NCBI RefSeq assembly: GCF_024710845.1 | Contig: NZ_JANJTZ010000003.1 | Span: 1-64,000 of the forward strand | Reading direction: 5' to 3' | Source: Mesorhizobium sp. | Lineage (GTDB): Bacteria; Pseudomonadota; Alphaproteobacteria; Rhizobiales; Rhizobiaceae | Length of the DNA stretch: 64,000 bases | Shown: piece by piece, positions 1-10,803 of the stretch | How positions within the stretch are numbered: position 1 is the first letter of the stretch | Layout of the letters: each line of letters opens with the position of its first letter | The notes under the pieces: model-generated | The model's database searches: none | The model's input: only the letters and a program-made list of their open reading frames with translations | What the model was told of the DNA's origin: nothing | Program-made: the position numbers and the translations under genes

Positions 1-78
1 GAGCGGCATGACCGCCCCGCCAGGATGCCGGCACCGCACCCCCAGCGGTTCCGACGAGAGACCGGATGGAATGAGCCG

Positions 79-2160
79 ATGGCGAAGCTGATCGTCGACG
101 GGCAGGAGATCGAGGTACCGGCCGAGTACACGCTGATGCAGGCGTGCGAGGCGGCGGGCGCCGAGATTCCGCGCTTCTGCTACCATGAGCGGCTGTCGAT
201 CGCCGGCAACTGCCGCATGTGCCTGGTCGAGGTGAAGGGCGGGCCGCCGAAGCCGACGGCGTCGTGCGCCATGGGCGTACGCGACCTGCGCCCCGGCCCG
301 AACGGCGAACTGCCGGAAATGTTCACCAACACGCCGATGGTCAAGAAGGCCCGCGAAGGCGTGATGGAGTTCCTGCTCATCAACCATCCGCTCGACTGCC
401 CGATCTGCGACCAGGGCGGCGAATGCGACCTGCAGGATCAGGCGATGGCCTTCGGCGTCGATTCCTCGCGCTTCCACGAGAACAAGCGCGCGGTCGAGGA
501 CAAATATATCGGCCCGTTGGTCAAGACGATCATGAACCGCTGCATCCACTGCACGCGATGCGTGAGGTTCACGACGGAAGTTGCTGGAATCTCCGAGCTT
601 GGCCTGATCGGCCGCGGCGAGGACGCCGAGATCACCACCTATCTCGAACAGGCGATGACGTCGGAGCTGCAGGGCAATGTCATCGACCTTTGCCCGGTCG
701 GCGCGCTGACGTCGAAGCCCTATGCCTTCCAGGCGCGGCCGTGGGAACTGACCAAGACCGAGTCCATCGACGTGATGGACGCGGTCGGCTCGGCGATCCG
801 CGTCGACACGCGCGGCCGCGAGGTGATGCGCATCATGCCGCGCATCAACGAGCAGGTGAACGAGGAGTGGATCTCCGACAAGACGCGCTTCATCTGGGAC
901 GGGCTGCGCACGCAGCGCCTCGACCGGCCCTATGTGCGCAAGGGCGGCAAGCTGGTGGCCGCGAGCTGGGCTGATGCCTTCGGCGCAATCAAAGCCGCGG
1001 TCGCCAGGACGTCAGGTGACAAGATCGGTGCGATCGCCGGCGATCTCGCCGCCGTCGAGGAGATGTATGCGCTGAAGCTCTTGATGGCGTCGCTGGGGTC
1101 GGCAAACATCGACTGTCGGCAGGACGGCTCTGCGCTCGACCCGTCATTCGGCCGCGCGAGCTATGTCTTCAATCCGACGATCGAGGGGATCGAGCGCGCC
1201 GACGCGCTGCTGATCATTGGCGCCAATCCGCGCTACGAGGCGTCCGTGCTCAACGCGCGCATCCGCAAGCGCTGGCGGATGGGTAATTTCCCGGTCGGCG
1301 TGGTCGGCGATATCGGTGACACCCGCTACGAGTACGAGAAGCTCGGCGCCGGCGCCGAGACGCTGAAGGATCTGGCGACGAGCCGCGGCAAGTTCATGAC
1401 GGCCTTCAGGCAGGCGAAGAACCCGATCATCCTGGTTGGCCAGGGCGCGATTGCGGGCGAGGGCGGCGCTGCTGTCCTCTCGCAGGCCGCGAAACTGGCC
1501 GTGTCCGTCAACGCGGTGCGCGAGGACTGGAACGGCTTCGGCGTGCTGCACACGGCCGCCGCCCGCGTCGGCGCGCTCGACATCGGCTTCGTGCCGGGCG
1601 AAGGCGGCAAGGACGTCGCCGGCATGATGGGCGCGCTGGACGTGCTCTTCCTGCTCGGCGCCGACGAGTTCGACATGAGCCGGATCGGCAAGGCGTTCAC
1701 CGTCTATATCGGCACGCATGGCGACGCAGGCGCGCATCGGGCAGACGTGATCCTGCCGGCCGCAGCCTATACCGAGAAGTCGGGCACCTACGTCAACTCC
1801 GAAGGCCGGGTGCAGATGGCCAACCGCGCCGGTTTCGCGCCGGGCGAGGCCAAGGAGGACTGGGCGATCCTGCGCGCGCTGTCGGACGTGCTGGGCAAGC
1901 GCCTGCCGTTCGATTCGCTGGCGCAGCTTCGCTCGAAGCTCTACGCCGAGTTTCCGCATTTCGCGGAGATCGACGAGATCGCCTCTACCGACGCCGCGGG
2001 CTTGGCGCGTCTGGCGAAAGCCGGCGGGGAAATCGGCCGCGCGCCGTTTGCCTCGGCGGTCAAAGACTTCTATCTGACGAACCCGATCGCTCGGGCCTCG
2101 GCCGTCATGGCCGAATGCTCGGCATTGGCGCAGAGCGGCTTCAAACAGGCGGCCGAGTAG
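79..2160 (+). CDS. nuoG: NADH-quinone oxidoreductase subunit G
   Basis: This is the large iron-sulfur subunit of the peripheral arm of respiratory complex I, which passes electrons from NuoF towards NuoI. The 693-residue product has an N-terminal [2Fe-2S] ferredoxin domain (Cys34, Cys45, Cys48, Cys63), a His103/Cys107/Cys110/Cys116 cluster site and a further Cys155/Cys158/Cys161 site completed by a later CPVGAL motif. The rest is the molybdopterin-oxidoreductase fold, which carries no Mo cofactor in complex I. An in-frame ATG at 25 exists, but the homologous region begins at [14 protein letters not shown], so 79 is chosen. It heads the visible part of the nuo operon; nuoA-F must lie to the left of the window. 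It sits 10 bp ahead of nuoH. Confidence 0.97.
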   Translation: MAKLIVDGQEIEVPAEYTLMQACEAAGAEIPRFCYHERLSIAGNCRMCLVEVKGGPPKPTASCAMGVRDLRPGPNGELPEMFTNTPMVKKAREGVMEFLLINHPLDCPICDQGGECDLQDQAMAFGVDSSRFHENKRAVEDKYIGPLVKTIMNRCIHCTRCVRFTTEVAGISELGLIGRGEDAEITTYLEQAMTSELQGNVIDLCPVGALTSKPYAFQARPWELTKTESIDVMDAVGSAIRVDTRGREVMRIMPRINEQVNEEWISDKTRFIWDGLRTQRLDRPYVRKGGKLVAASWADAFGAIKAAVARTSGDKIGAIAGDLAAVEEMYALKLLMASLGSANIDCRQDGSALDPSFGRASYVFNPTIEGIERADALLIIGANPRYEASVLNARIRKRWRMGNFPVGVVGDIGDTRYEYEKLGAGAETLKDLATSRGKFMTAFRQAKNPIILVGQGAIAGEGGAAVLSQAAKLAVSVNAVREDWNGFGVLHTAAARVGALDIGFVPGEGGKDVAGMMGALDVLFLLGADEFDMSRIGKAFTVYIGTHGDAGAHRADVILPAAAYTEKSGTYVNSEGRVQMANRAGFAPGEAKEDWAILRALSDVLGKRLPFDSLAQLRSKLYAEFPHFAEIDEIASTDAAGLARLAKAGGEIGRAPFASAVKDFYLTNPIARASAVMAECSALAQSGFKQAAE

Positions 2161-2170
2161 GGCAGGGACG

Positions 2171-3214
2171 ATGGACAGCTTCTTCTCGATCTACGTCCTT
2201 CCGGCGCTCTGGATCCTGCTCCAGTCGGTCGTGCTGCTGGTTATCCTCCTGATCGGCGTCGCCTACATCCTCTACGCCGACCGCAAGATCTGGGCCGCCG
2301 TGCAGATGCGCCGCGGGCCGAACGTGGTCGGGCCCTGGGGCACGCTGCAGGCCTTCGCCGACCTTTTGAAGTTCGTGTTCAAGGAGCCGGTGATCCCGTC
2401 GGGCGCCAACAAGGGCGTGTTCCTGCTGGCGCCGGTGGTTTCGGCGGCTCTCGCTATGGCGGCCTGGGCGGTTATTCCGGTCAACGAGGGCTGGGCGATC
2501 GCCGACATCAATGTCGGCATATTATTCGTCTTCGCAATCTCCTCGCTCGAGGTCTACGGCGTGATCATGGGCGGCTGGGCGTCGAACTCGAAATATCCGT
2601 TCCTCGGCGCGTTGCGCTCGGCCGCGCAGATGGTGTCCTACGAAGTCTCGATCGGCTTCGTCATCGTCACCGTACTGCTCTGCGTCGGCTCGCTCAACCT
2701 GACCGACATCGTGCTGGCCCAGAAGGACGGGCTCGGCACCATGGCCGGACTGCCCAATACCTTCCTCGACTGGCACTGGCTCGGGCTGTTCCCGATGTTC
2801 GTCATCTTCTTCATCTCGGCGCTGGCCGAGACGAACCGGCCGCCCTTCGACCTCGTGGAGGCTGAGTCCGAACTCGTTGCCGGCCACATGATCGAATATT
2901 CGTCGACACCATTCCTGCTGTTCTTCCTCGGCGAGTATGTTGCGGTCGTGCTGATGTGCGCGCTGACGACGATCCTGTTCCTCGGCGGTTGGCTGCCGCC
3001 GTTCGACTTCGCGCCCTTCACCTGGGTGCCGGGCGTCATCTGGTTCGTATTCAAGCTCTGCCTCGTCTTCTTCATGTTCTCGATCGTGAAGGCCTTCGTG
3101 CCGCGCTACCGCTACGACCAGCTGATGCGGCTGGGGTGGAAGGTGTTCCTGCCGATCTCGCTGTTCATGGTCGTGGCCACCGCCGCTTTCCTGAAGATCA
3201 CGGGGCTGGCGTGA
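2171..3214 (+). CDS. nuoH: NADH-quinone oxidoreductase subunit H
   Basis: This is the ND1-type membrane subunit that forms the quinone-binding site where the peripheral and membrane arms of complex I meet. The 347 residues contain about eight membrane segments and the conserved quinone-chamber stretch with [13 protein letters not shown] in the large cytoplasmic loop, rich in acidic residues as expected. Length is normal for the family. The stop codon overlaps the ATG of the next small gene by one base (3214), so translation is probably coupled. Confidence 0.97.
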   Translation: MDSFFSIYVLPALWILLQSVVLLVILLIGVAYILYADRKIWAAVQMRRGPNVVGPWGTLQAFADLLKFVFKEPVIPSGANKGVFLLAPVVSAALAMAAWAVIPVNEGWAIADINVGILFVFAISSLEVYGVIMGGWASNSKYPFLGALRSAAQMVSYEVSIGFVIVTVLLCVGSLNLTDIVLAQKDGLGTMAGLPNTFLDWHWLGLFPMFVIFFISALAETNRPPFDLVEAESELVAGHMIEYSSTPFLLFFLGEYVAVVLMCALTTILFLGGWLPPFDFAPFTWVPGVIWFVFKLCLVFFMFSIVKAFVPRYRYDQLMRLGWKVFLPISLFMVVATAAFLKITGLA

Positions 3215-3405
3215 TGTCCGGTTCCCTCATCGGCGCCCTGATCGGCATCGTCATCGCGGCGGCGGATTTCGTCATGCTGCGCATGCTTGCCGGCCGCGTC
3301 GACCTCGACGAGACCAAACGGGTGCTCAACGTCACGGCGGCGAGCCAATTCGTGCTGTTGCCGCTCGTGGGCTGGTTCGTCGGCCCCTACGTGTTTGGAG
3401 AATAG
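3214..3405 (+). CDS. small membrane protein inserted between nuoH and nuoI
   Basis: A 63-residue protein beginning [20 protein letters not shown]. It has two hydrophobic segments (about residues 4-24 and 43-60) joined by a charged linker containing RVDLDETKR. Its ATG overlaps the nuoH stop (TGATG arrangement) and its stop lies 2 bp before the nuoI ATG, so it is tightly embedded in the complex I operon. I do not recognise a named family. The gene is clearly real from its coupling and from codon use matching its neighbours. A role as an accessory or assembly factor of complex I is only an inference from position. Confidence 0.8.
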   Translation: MSGSLIGALIGIVIAAADFVMLRMLAGRVDLDETKRVLNVTAASQFVLLPLVGWFVGPYVFGE

Positions 3406-3407
3406 AG

Positions 3408-3899
3408 ATGTCAGCGCTCGCCCAGGCCGCCAAATCGCTGCTGCTCGCCGAGTTTGCGAGCGCCTTCGTGCTGTCGATCAAGCAGATGTGGCGGCCGAAG
3501 GAAACGATCAACTATCCGCATGAGAAGGGGCCGATCTCACCGCGCTTCCGCGGCGAGCATGCGCTGCGCCGCTATCCGAACGGCGAGGAGCGCTGCATTG
3601 CCTGCAAGCTGTGCGAGGCGATCTGTCCGGCCCAGGCGATCACCATCGAGGCCGGACCGCGCCGCAACGACGGCACGCGCCGCACCGTGCGTTACGACAT
3701 CGATATGGTGAAGTGCATCTATTGCGGCTTCTGCCAGGAGGCCTGCCCGGTGGACGCGATCGTCGAGGGACCGAACTTCGAGTTCGCAACCGAGACGCGC
3801 GAGGAACTCTACTACGACAAGGACAAGCTGCTCGCCAACGGCGACCGGTGGGAGCGCGAGATCGCGCGCAACATCGAGATCGACTCGCCCTACCGCTGA
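3408..3899 (+). CDS. nuoI: NADH-quinone oxidoreductase subunit I
   Basis: This is the TYKY-type subunit carrying the two [4Fe-4S] clusters (N6a, N6b) that bring electrons towards the quinone site. The 163-residue protein has two classic ferredoxin motifs, Cys63/66/69/73 in [12 protein letters not shown] and Cys103/106/109/113 in [12 protein letters not shown]. Length is that of alphaproteobacterial and mitochondrial homologues. Start ATG 3408 is 2 bp after the upstream small gene. Confidence 0.97.
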   Translation: MSALAQAAKSLLLAEFASAFVLSIKQMWRPKETINYPHEKGPISPRFRGEHALRRYPNGEERCIACKLCEAICPAQAITIEAGPRRNDGTRRTVRYDIDMVKCIYCGFCQEACPVDAIVEGPNFEFATETREELYYDKDKLLANGDRWEREIARNIEIDSPYR

Positions 3900-3938
3900 G
3901 GGTGATGGACGGGGCGGGATGCCTCGTCTAAGGAACGC

Positions 3939-3969
3939 GCGACTTCGGACGGGGGTGTCCGGGAGTCGC
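3939..3969 (+). promoter_or_regulatory. intercistronic hairpin between nuoI and nuoJ
   Basis: The 123-bp gap between nuoI and nuoJ is the largest inside the nuo run. It contains an interrupted inverted repeat: GCGACT (3939-3944) pairs with AGTCGC (3964-3969), and the inner GGAC (3947-3950) pairs with GTCC (3957-3960). There is no T-run, so it is not a simple terminator. It may act in mRNA processing or stability; that is inference. Confidence 0.4.
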
Positions 3970-4022
3970 AGACTGAAGTGAACGGCGTGCGAACGCGCCG
4001 AAGGATGAACCGGGGACAACCC

Positions 4023-4643
4023 ATGCTGTCAGGACTGGAAGCGGTATTTTTCTACCTCTTCGCCTTCGTCGCGGTCGCGGCGGGGTTCATGGTCATTTCC
4101 GCGCGCAACCCGGTGCATTCCGTCCTCTATCTGATCCTGACCTTCTTCAACGCGGCGGCGCTGTTCCTGCTGACGGGCGCCGAGTTCCTCGCGATGATCC
4201 TGCTGGTCGTCTATGTCGGCGCGGTCGCGGTGCTGTTCCTGTTCGTGGTGATGATGCTCGACGTGGATTTCGCCGAGCTGAAGCAGGGCGCGCTCCAATA
4301 CGCGCCGATCGGCGCGCTGGTCGGGCTGATCCTGGCGGCCGAGCTGATCGTCGTGACGGGTGGCTATGTCTTTGCGCCGCAACTCGCATCGACGGTCGCG
4401 CAACCGACGCCGGACATTGCGACGCGCCATAACACGGCGGCGCTCGGCGACATTCTCTACACGGACTACTTCTTCCACTTCCAGATCGCGGGCCTGGTCC
4501 TGCTCGTCGCCATGATCGGCGCGATCGTTCTGACGCTGCGCCACAAGGTGGGTGTGAGGCGGCAGTCGATCGCCGCGCAGGTCGCACGCACTCCGGCGAC
4601 CGCGATGGAGATCAAGAAGGTCGAGACGGGGAAAGGCATCTGA
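4023..4643 (+). CDS. nuoJ: NADH-quinone oxidoreductase subunit J
   Basis: This is the ND6-type membrane subunit of complex I, which couples quinone reduction to the proton channels. The 206-residue protein has five predicted membrane helices and the conserved helix-3 stretch [20 protein letters not shown]. An upstream in-frame ATG (3978) would add 15 Arg-rich residues not seen in the family, so [13 protein letters not shown] at 4023 is preferred. Its stop shares one base with the nuoK ATG. Confidence 0.95.
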   Translation: MLSGLEAVFFYLFAFVAVAAGFMVISARNPVHSVLYLILTFFNAAALFLLTGAEFLAMILLVVYVGAVAVLFLFVVMMLDVDFAELKQGALQYAPIGALVGLILAAELIVVTGGYVFAPQLASTVAQPTPDIATRHNTAALGDILYTDYFFHFQIAGLVLLVAMIGAIVLTLRHKVGVRRQSIAAQVARTPATAMEIKKVETGKGI

Positions 4644-4951
4644 TGGAAATCGGCATCGCGCACTATCTGACCGTCTCGGCGATCCTGTTCACGCTCGGCG
4701 TGTTCGGCATCTTCCTGAACCGCAAGAACGTCATCGTCATCCTGATGTCGGTCGAGCTGATCCTGCTCGCAGTGAACATCAATTTCGTCGCCTTCTCGGC
4801 GGCGCTCGGCGATCTCGTCGGCCAGGTCTTCGCGCTGTTCGTGCTCACCGTCGCGGCCGCCGAGGCTGCGATCGGACTTGCCATTCTCGTCGTCTTCTTC
4901 CGCAACCGCGGCTCGATCGCGGTCGAAGACGTCAACATGATGAAGGGTTGA
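4643..4951 (+). CDS. nuoK: NADH-quinone oxidoreductase subunit K
   Basis: This is the ND4L-type membrane subunit of complex I. The 102 residues contain three membrane helices with the two conserved buried glutamates of the proton pathway (in [15 protein letters not shown] and [13 protein letters not shown]). The ATG overlaps the nuoJ stop (4643) and the stop is 7 bp before nuoL. Confidence 0.97.
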   Translation: MEIGIAHYLTVSAILFTLGVFGIFLNRKNVIVILMSVELILLAVNINFVAFSAALGDLVGQVFALFVLTVAAAEAAIGLAILVVFFRNRGSIAVEDVNMMKG

Positions 4952-4958
4952 TCGACCC

Positions 4959-6977
4959 ATGTACCAAGCCATCGTCTTCCTTCCGCTGATCGGCTTCCTG
5001 ATTGCCGGCCTCGGCGGTCGCGCGATCGGATCCGCCGCGTCGGAATACATCACGTCGGGCCTGCTGGTGATCTCGGCCGCGCTGTCGTGGGTCGCGTTCT
5101 TCTCGGTGGCGATGGGCGATGGGCAGGCCTTCACCGTCCCGGTGATGACCTTCATCCAGTCCGGCGGGATCGACGTCGACTGGGCGTTCAGGATCGACAC
5201 GCTGACCGTGGTGATGCTTGTCGTTGTCAACACCGTGTCGTCGCTCGTGCACATCTACTCGATCGGCTACATGCACCACGACCCGCACCGGCCGCGCTTC
5301 TTCGCCTACCTGTCGCTGTTCACCTTCGCCATGCTGATGCTGGTGACGTCGGACAACCTGGTGCAGATGTTCTTCGGCTGGGAGGGCGTCGGCCTGGCCT
5401 CCTACCTGCTGATCGGCTTCTGGTACAAGAAGCCGTCGGCGAACGCCGCCGCGATCAAGGCTTTCGTCGTCAATCGCGTCGGCGATTTTGGCTTCATCCT
5501 CGGCATTTTCGGCGTCTTCATCCTGTTCGGGTCGGTCAATTTCGACACGATCTTCAACAACACGGCCTCGTTCATTCCCGCCGCCGGGCACGGCGAAGCG
5601 GCCGCCGGCACGGAAGCGGCCGCCGCGCACGGCGAGACGGTGCTGACCTTCCTCGGCTACCAGCTCGACAAGGCGGCGGCGCTGACAGTCGTCTGTCTGC
5701 TGCTGTTCCTCGGCGCGATGGGCAAGTCGGCGCAGGTGCCGCTGCACACCTGGCTGCCGGACGCGATGGAGGGACCGACGCCGGTCTCGGCGCTGATCCA
5801 TGCCGCGACGATGGTCACGGCCGGCGTGTTCCTCGTCGCCCGCATGTCGCCGCTGTTCGAGCTGTCGCACACAGCGCTGACGGTGGTGACGGTGGTTGGC
5901 ACGATCACGGCGATCTTCGCGGCAACCGTCGGCCTGGTGCAGAACGACATCAAGCGGGTCATCGCCTATTCGACCTGTTCGCAGCTCGGCTACATGTTCG
6001 TCGCGCTCGGGCTCGGCTTCTACTCCGCCGCGATCTTCCACCTGTTCACGCACGCCTTCTTCAAGGCGCTCCTGTTCCTCGGCTCGGGCTCGGTGATCCA
6101 CGCCGTCTCCGACGAGCAGGACATGCGCAAGATGGGCGGCTTGAGGAAACTGATCCCCACCACCTACTGGATGATGGTCATCGGAACCGTCGCGCTGACG
6201 GGCGTCGGCATCCCCGGCACGATCATCGGCTCCGCCGGCTTCTTCTCCAAGGACGCCATCATCGAAGGCGCTTTTGTCGGCCACAACGTCATCGCGCCGA
6301 TCGCGTTCACGCTGCTCGTCGTCGCGGCGATGTTCACGTCGTTCTACTCGTGGCGGCTGATCTTCATGACGTTCCACGGCAAGCCGCGCGCCTCGGCCGA
6401 CGTGATGCATCACGTGCATGAATCGCCGATGGTGATGCTCGCGCCGCTGTTCATCCTCGCCGCCGGTGCTCTGTTCGCCGGCGTGCTCTTCCACGACTTC
6501 TTCATCGGCGAGGAATACGAGCACTTCTGGAAGGCGGCGCTGTTCATTCTGCCCGACAACCATATCCTGCACGACTTCCATGGCGTGCCGCTGTGGGTGA
6601 AGCTCGCGCCGTTCGTCGCGATGCTGCTCGGCTTCGCCACCGCCTGGTATTTCTACATCCGTTCGCCGGAGACGCCGAAGGCGCTCGCCGAGCAGCACCG
6701 CGGGCTCTACGCGTTCCTGCTCAACAAGTGGTATTTCGACGAACTCTACGACTTCCTGTTCGTCCGCCCGGCCATGCGGCTCGGTACCTTCCTGTGGAAG
6801 AAGGGCGACGGCTACGTCATCGACGGGTTCGGTCCCGACGGCATCTCGGCGCGGGTTCAGGACGTCACCGGCCGCGTCGTCAAGCTGCAGTCCGGCTATC
6901 TCTACCACTATGCATTCGCAATGCTGATCGGCGTCGCGGCGCTGGTCACCTGGATGATGCTCGGGAGCAGTTTCTAG
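4959..6977 (+). CDS. nuoL: NADH-quinone oxidoreductase subunit L
   Basis: This is the largest antiporter-like proton-pumping subunit, at the distal end of the membrane arm. The 672-residue protein has about 16 membrane helices and the family signature [20 protein letters not shown] near residue 265. A long C-terminal amphipathic (lateral) helix region leads to the final membrane anchor. An Ala/Gly/Glu-rich loop (about residues 208-226, around the [16 protein letters not shown] stretch) is a typical variable insertion. It is 7 bp after nuoK and 3 bp before nuoM. Confidence 0.97.
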   Translation: MYQAIVFLPLIGFLIAGLGGRAIGSAASEYITSGLLVISAALSWVAFFSVAMGDGQAFTVPVMTFIQSGGIDVDWAFRIDTLTVVMLVVVNTVSSLVHIYSIGYMHHDPHRPRFFAYLSLFTFAMLMLVTSDNLVQMFFGWEGVGLASYLLIGFWYKKPSANAAAIKAFVVNRVGDFGFILGIFGVFILFGSVNFDTIFNNTASFIPAAGHGEAAAGTEAAAAHGETVLTFLGYQLDKAAALTVVCLLLFLGAMGKSAQVPLHTWLPDAMEGPTPVSALIHAATMVTAGVFLVARMSPLFELSHTALTVVTVVGTITAIFAATVGLVQNDIKRVIAYSTCSQLGYMFVALGLGFYSAAIFHLFTHAFFKALLFLGSGSVIHAVSDEQDMRKMGGLRKLIPTTYWMMVIGTVALTGVGIPGTIIGSAGFFSKDAIIEGAFVGHNVIAPIAFTLLVVAAMFTSFYSWRLIFMTFHGKPRASADVMHHVHESPMVMLAPLFILAAGALFAGVLFHDFFIGEEYEHFWKAALFILPDNHILHDFHGVPLWVKLAPFVAMLLGFATAWYFYIRSPETPKALAEQHRGLYAFLLNKWYFDELYDFLFVRPAMRLGTFLWKKGDGYVIDGFGPDGISARVQDVTGRVVKLQSGYLYHYAFAMLIGVAALVTWMMLGSSF

Positions 6978-6980
6978 ATC

Positions 6981-8504
6981 ATGACCGACTGGCCCATCCT
7001 CTCCACGGTCACGTTCCTGCCGCTCGTCGGCGCGTTCCTGATTTTCTGGATCGGCGACGACAACGAGGCGGGACGTCGCAACATCCGCTCCGTCACGCTG
7101 TTCACGACGGTGTTTACCTTCCTTCTGTCGCTCGGCATCTGGCTCGGCTTCGACAATGCCACGCCCGGCTTCCAGATGGTCGAGAAGGTCGAGTGGCTGA
7201 ACTCCGGCATCGCCTATCACATGGGCGTCGACGGCATTTCGATGCTGTTCGTGATCCTGACGACGTTCCTGATGCCGCTGTGCATCCTCGCCTCGTGGGA
7301 ATCGATCCAGAAGCGCGTCAAGGCCTACATGATCGCGTTCCTCGTGCTGGAAACGCTGATGATCGGCGTGTTCTGCGCACTGGACCTGGTGATCTTCTAT
7401 GTCTTCTTCGAAGCCGGCCTGATCCCGATGTTCATCATCATCGGCGTGTGGGGCGGCAAGCGGCGCGTCTATGCCTCGTTCAAGTTCTTCCTCTACACAC
7501 TGCTCGGATCGGTGCTGATGCTGCTCGCCATCATGGCGATGTACTGGCAGGCGCAGACGACCGACATCACGCAGCTTCTGACGCACGAGTTCCCGGCTAA
7601 CATGCAGACCTGGCTGTGGCTTGCCTTCTTCGCATCCTTCGCAGTGAAGATGCCGATGTGGCCGGTCCATACCTGGCTGCCGGACGCGCATGTCGAGGCG
7701 CCGACAGCCGGTTCCGTCATCCTTGCAGGCATCCTGTTGAAGATGGGCGGATACGGCCTGCTGCGCTTCTCGCTGCCGATGTTCCCGCTCGCCTCGATCG
7801 ACTTCGCGCCGCTGGTGTTCGCGCTGTCGATCGTTGCGATCATCTACACCTCGCTGGTCGCGCTGATGCAGGAGGACATGAAGAAGCTGATCGCCTATTC
7901 GTCCGTCGCCCACATGGGCTACGTCACGATGGGTATCTTCGCGATGAACGTCGAGGGCATCGAGGGCGCGATCTTCCAGATGCTGTCGCATGGTCTGGTG
8001 TCGTCCGCGCTCTTCCTCTGCGTCGGCGTGATCTACGACCGGATGCACACCCGTGAAATCGCCGCCTATGGCGGGCTCGTCAACAACATGCCGAAATACG
8101 CCGTCGTCTTCCTGATCTTCACGCTGGCCAATGTCGGCCTGCCGGGAACGAGCGGTTTCGTCGGCGAGTTCCTGACACTGTTCGGCGCCTTCAAGGCCAA
8201 CACCTGGGTGGCACTGTTCGCCGCGACCGGCGTCATCCTCTCGGCCGCTTATGCGCTGTGGCTCTATCGCCGCGTCGTCTATGGCGCGCTGACGAAGGAG
8301 AGCCTGAAGGGCCTGCTCGACCTGTCGACGCGCGAGAAGGTGATCCTCTATCCGCTGGTGATCCTGGTCATCTTCTACGGCGTCTATCCGTCGGCGCTGC
8401 TGAACCCGACCGCCGCCTCGGTCGAGGCGCTGGTGAACAACCTGACGATCTCGCGTGACGCGGCACTCGCCGCCCAGCCCGTCGCCGCGCCGGCGGCACA
8501 CTGA
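6981..8504 (+). CDS. nuoM: NADH-quinone oxidoreductase subunit M
   Basis: This is the ND4-type antiporter-like proton-pumping subunit. The 507 residues contain about 14 membrane helices, the MrpA-like signature [20 protein letters not shown], and downstream lysine and histidine positions of the proton path (for example [16 protein letters not shown]). The Ala/Pro-rich C-terminal tail is usual for rhizobial NuoM. The start is 3 bp after the nuoL stop. Confidence 0.97.
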   Translation: MTDWPILSTVTFLPLVGAFLIFWIGDDNEAGRRNIRSVTLFTTVFTFLLSLGIWLGFDNATPGFQMVEKVEWLNSGIAYHMGVDGISMLFVILTTFLMPLCILASWESIQKRVKAYMIAFLVLETLMIGVFCALDLVIFYVFFEAGLIPMFIIIGVWGGKRRVYASFKFFLYTLLGSVLMLLAIMAMYWQAQTTDITQLLTHEFPANMQTWLWLAFFASFAVKMPMWPVHTWLPDAHVEAPTAGSVILAGILLKMGGYGLLRFSLPMFPLASIDFAPLVFALSIVAIIYTSLVALMQEDMKKLIAYSSVAHMGYVTMGIFAMNVEGIEGAIFQMLSHGLVSSALFLCVGVIYDRMHTREIAAYGGLVNNMPKYAVVFLIFTLANVGLPGTSGFVGEFLTLFGAFKANTWVALFAATGVILSAAYALWLYRRVVYGALTKESLKGLLDLSTREKVILYPLVILVIFYGVYPSALLNPTAASVEALVNNLTISRDAALAAQPVAAPAAH

Positions 8505-8514
8505 CGAAGGCCCG

Positions 8515-9957
8515 ATGAACATGACGCCTGACATGATCTCGAACCTGACGCTGGTTGCCCCGGAGCTGATCCTCGCGACTGGAGCGATGGCGCTGTTGAT
8601 GATCGGCGTCTATTCCGGCGAGCGTGGCAATACGCTGGTGACCGGTCTGGCGGTCGCCATCCTGATCGGCGCCGGCGCCTGGATGGTGCTGATCGGCGAC
8701 CAGGGACAAGCGTTCGGCGGCGCCTACATCGCCGACCCGTTCGCCCGTTTCATGAAGGTGCTGACCCTGATCGGCTCGGTCGTCACGCTCGCCATGTCGG
8801 TCTCCTTCGCGCAGGAGGACAAGTTCGACAAGTTCGAATATCCGGTGCTGATCCTCCTCTCGACGCTCGGCATGCTGCTGATGGTCTCGGCCAACAACAT
8901 GCTGACGCTCTATCTCGGCCTCGAACTGCAGTCGCTGGCGCTCTACGTGCTCGCCGCGATCAACCGCGACAGCGCGAAGGCGACGGAAGCGGGCCTGAAA
9001 TACTTCGTTCTCGGCGCGCTCTCCTCGGGCATGCTGCTCTACGGCATTTCGCTCGTCTACGGCTACACGGGCAATATCGGCTTCGACGCGATCGCGGCGG
9101 CGCTGACCAGCGGAGAGCGGCAGCTCGGCCTGGTGTTCGGACTGGTCTTCGTGCTTGCCGGCCTCGCCTTCAAGATCTCGGCCGTGCCGTTCCACATGTG
9201 GACGCCAGACGTATACGAAGGCGCGCCGACGCCGGTGACCGCCTTCTTCGCTGCAGCTCCGAAAATGGCGGCGATGGCACTGATCGTGCGCGTCGTGGTC
9301 GGCCCGTTCGGACCGGTGGCGGCCGACTGGCAGCAGATCGTCGTCTTCATCTCGATCGCCTCCATGCTGCTCGGCGCGTTTGCCGCGATCGGCCAGAAGA
9401 ACATCAAGCGGCTGATGGCCTATTCGTCGATCGGCCACATGGGTTTCGCGCTGGTCGGCCTTGCCGCCAACACGCAGGTCGGCGTGCGCGGCGTCGCGAT
9501 CTACATGGCGATCTACCTGGTGATGACGCTCGGCACCTTCGCCTTCATCCTGGCGATGCGCCGCAAGGACGGCAATGTCGAACAGATCGAGGATCTGGCG
9601 GGTCTCGCCCAGACCAATCCGATGATGGCGACGATCATGACCGTTCTCATGTTCTCTCTCGCCGGAATCCCGCCGCTCGCCGGCTTCTGGGCGAAGTGGT
9701 ATGTATTCCTCGCTGCGATCGAGGCCAATCTCCTGGCGCTCGCCATCATCGGCGTTCTCGCCTCCGTCGTCGGCGCCTACTACTACCTGCGCATCATCAA
9801 GATCATGTGGTTCGACGAGCCGGTGGGCGGCTTCGTGCCGATGACCGGCGAACTGCGCGTGGTGCTGGGGCTTTCCGGTGTTTTCGTCGCGTTCTACATG
9901 CTGATCGGCCAGCCGGTCGAGGCGCTTGCCGAGGCGGCTGCACGGACGTTCTTCTGA
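8515..9957 (+). CDS. nuoN: NADH-quinone oxidoreductase subunit N
   Basis: This is the ND2-type antiporter-like proton-pumping subunit and the last gene of the complex I operon. The 480-residue protein has about 14 membrane helices and the motif [20 protein letters not shown], with [17 protein letters not shown] further on. The GTG-type ORF extension to 8455 overlaps nuoM, so [18 protein letters not shown] at 8515 is taken as the start. birA follows 4 bp after the stop. Confidence 0.97.
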   Translation: MNMTPDMISNLTLVAPELILATGAMALLMIGVYSGERGNTLVTGLAVAILIGAGAWMVLIGDQGQAFGGAYIADPFARFMKVLTLIGSVVTLAMSVSFAQEDKFDKFEYPVLILLSTLGMLLMVSANNMLTLYLGLELQSLALYVLAAINRDSAKATEAGLKYFVLGALSSGMLLYGISLVYGYTGNIGFDAIAAALTSGERQLGLVFGLVFVLAGLAFKISAVPFHMWTPDVYEGAPTPVTAFFAAAPKMAAMALIVRVVVGPFGPVAADWQQIVVFISIASMLLGAFAAIGQKNIKRLMAYSSIGHMGFALVGLAANTQVGVRGVAIYMAIYLVMTLGTFAFILAMRRKDGNVEQIEDLAGLAQTNPMMATIMTVLMFSLAGIPPLAGFWAKWYVFLAAIEANLLALAIIGVLASVVGAYYYLRIIKIMWFDEPVGGFVPMTGELRVVLGLSGVFVAFYMLIGQPVEALAEAAARTFF

Positions 9958-9961
9958 GCGG

Positions 9962-10789
9962 ATGGGATTTCGTCTCTCACCATTCGCCGAATCCGCAGGC
10001 TATCGCCTCGAAACGTTCGAAGTGGTGGGTTCCACCAATGCTGTTGCGCTCGACCGTGCGCGCGAGGGAGATCCGGGCCCTCTCTGGCTCGTGACCAAAC
10101 GGCAGGAGAGCGGGCGCGGACGCCGCGGCCGGCCGTGGGCGTGGATCGACGGAAACCTCGCCGCTACGCTGCTGCGGGTCATCGACGGCGACCTTCGTCA
10201 TGCCGCAACGCTCGGCTTCGTTGCCGGACTTTCGCTGGGCGAAGCGCTCGACGCGGTGGCGCCGGGTTCCCGTGTCGCGATCGGCGTCGACGGAGCCAGC
10301 GGGCGGGATGTTCGCCGCTTCGAACTGAAATGGCCGAACGATGTCGTTGTCGACAGCGCAAAGCTTGCCGGGATCCTGCTCGAATCCGCCCTGTTGCCGG
10401 ATGGCCGTTTCGCGATCGCGGTCGGGATCGGGGTCAATGTCGTCGCCCACCCGACCGACCTGCCTTATCCGGCGACGTCGCTTTCGGCGCTCGGGTCCAA
10501 AGTGGATGCGGAGACGGTCTTCCTCGCCCTGTCGGATGCCTGGACGCGTATCGAGCGCATCTGGGCCGGGGGCAGGGGGCTCGACGACATCAGGCGGCTC
10601 TGGCTGACGCGGGCGGCGGGCCTCGGCGGCGACGTGGCGGTGAATGTGAACGGAAATGTGGTGCGCGGCGTGTTCGAGACGATCGACGAGGATTGCCGGT
10701 TCGTCATCCGGGACGCTAAAGGTGAACGGGTGGGCATCGCAGCCGGCGATGTGCATTTCGGCGCGGTCGCCTCGGCGGGACGGAGCTGA
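9962..10789 (+). CDS. birA: biotin--[acetyl-CoA-carboxylase] ligase
   Basis: Activates biotin with ATP and attaches it to the biotin carboxyl carrier domain of carboxylases. The 275-residue protein has the catalytic motif GRGRRGRPW (about residues 51-59) and KWPNDV around residue 122, followed by a C-terminal cap domain. There is no N-terminal helix-turn-helix, so this is the enzyme-only class without biotin-repressor function, as is usual in rhizobia. It is 4 bp downstream of nuoN and 14 bp upstream of rnj, and is probably co-transcribed with them. Confidence 0.95.
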   Translation: MGFRLSPFAESAGYRLETFEVVGSTNAVALDRAREGDPGPLWLVTKRQESGRGRRGRPWAWIDGNLAATLLRVIDGDLRHAATLGFVAGLSLGEALDAVAPGSRVAIGVDGASGRDVRRFELKWPNDVVVDSAKLAGILLESALLPDGRFAIAVGIGVNVVAHPTDLPYPATSLSALGSKVDAETVFLALSDAWTRIERIWAGGRGLDDIRRLWLTRAAGLGGDVAVNVNGNVVRGVFETIDEDCRFVIRDAKGERVGIAAGDVHFGAVASAGRS

Positions 10790-10803
10790 GCGGCGCGAGA
10801 GGA

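Noticed and set aside
25-78. An 18-residue extension of NuoG
   Set aside because: It is basic and Pro-rich, unlike any NuoG start; the conserved [10 protein letters not shown] start is at 79.
4932-8534. A 1200-codon open frame on the minus strand opposite nuoL and nuoM
   Set aside because: It is antisense to well-conserved complex I genes, is extremely His/Asp/Glu/Arg-rich, and has no recognisable domain. It is a by-product of high-GC codon use.
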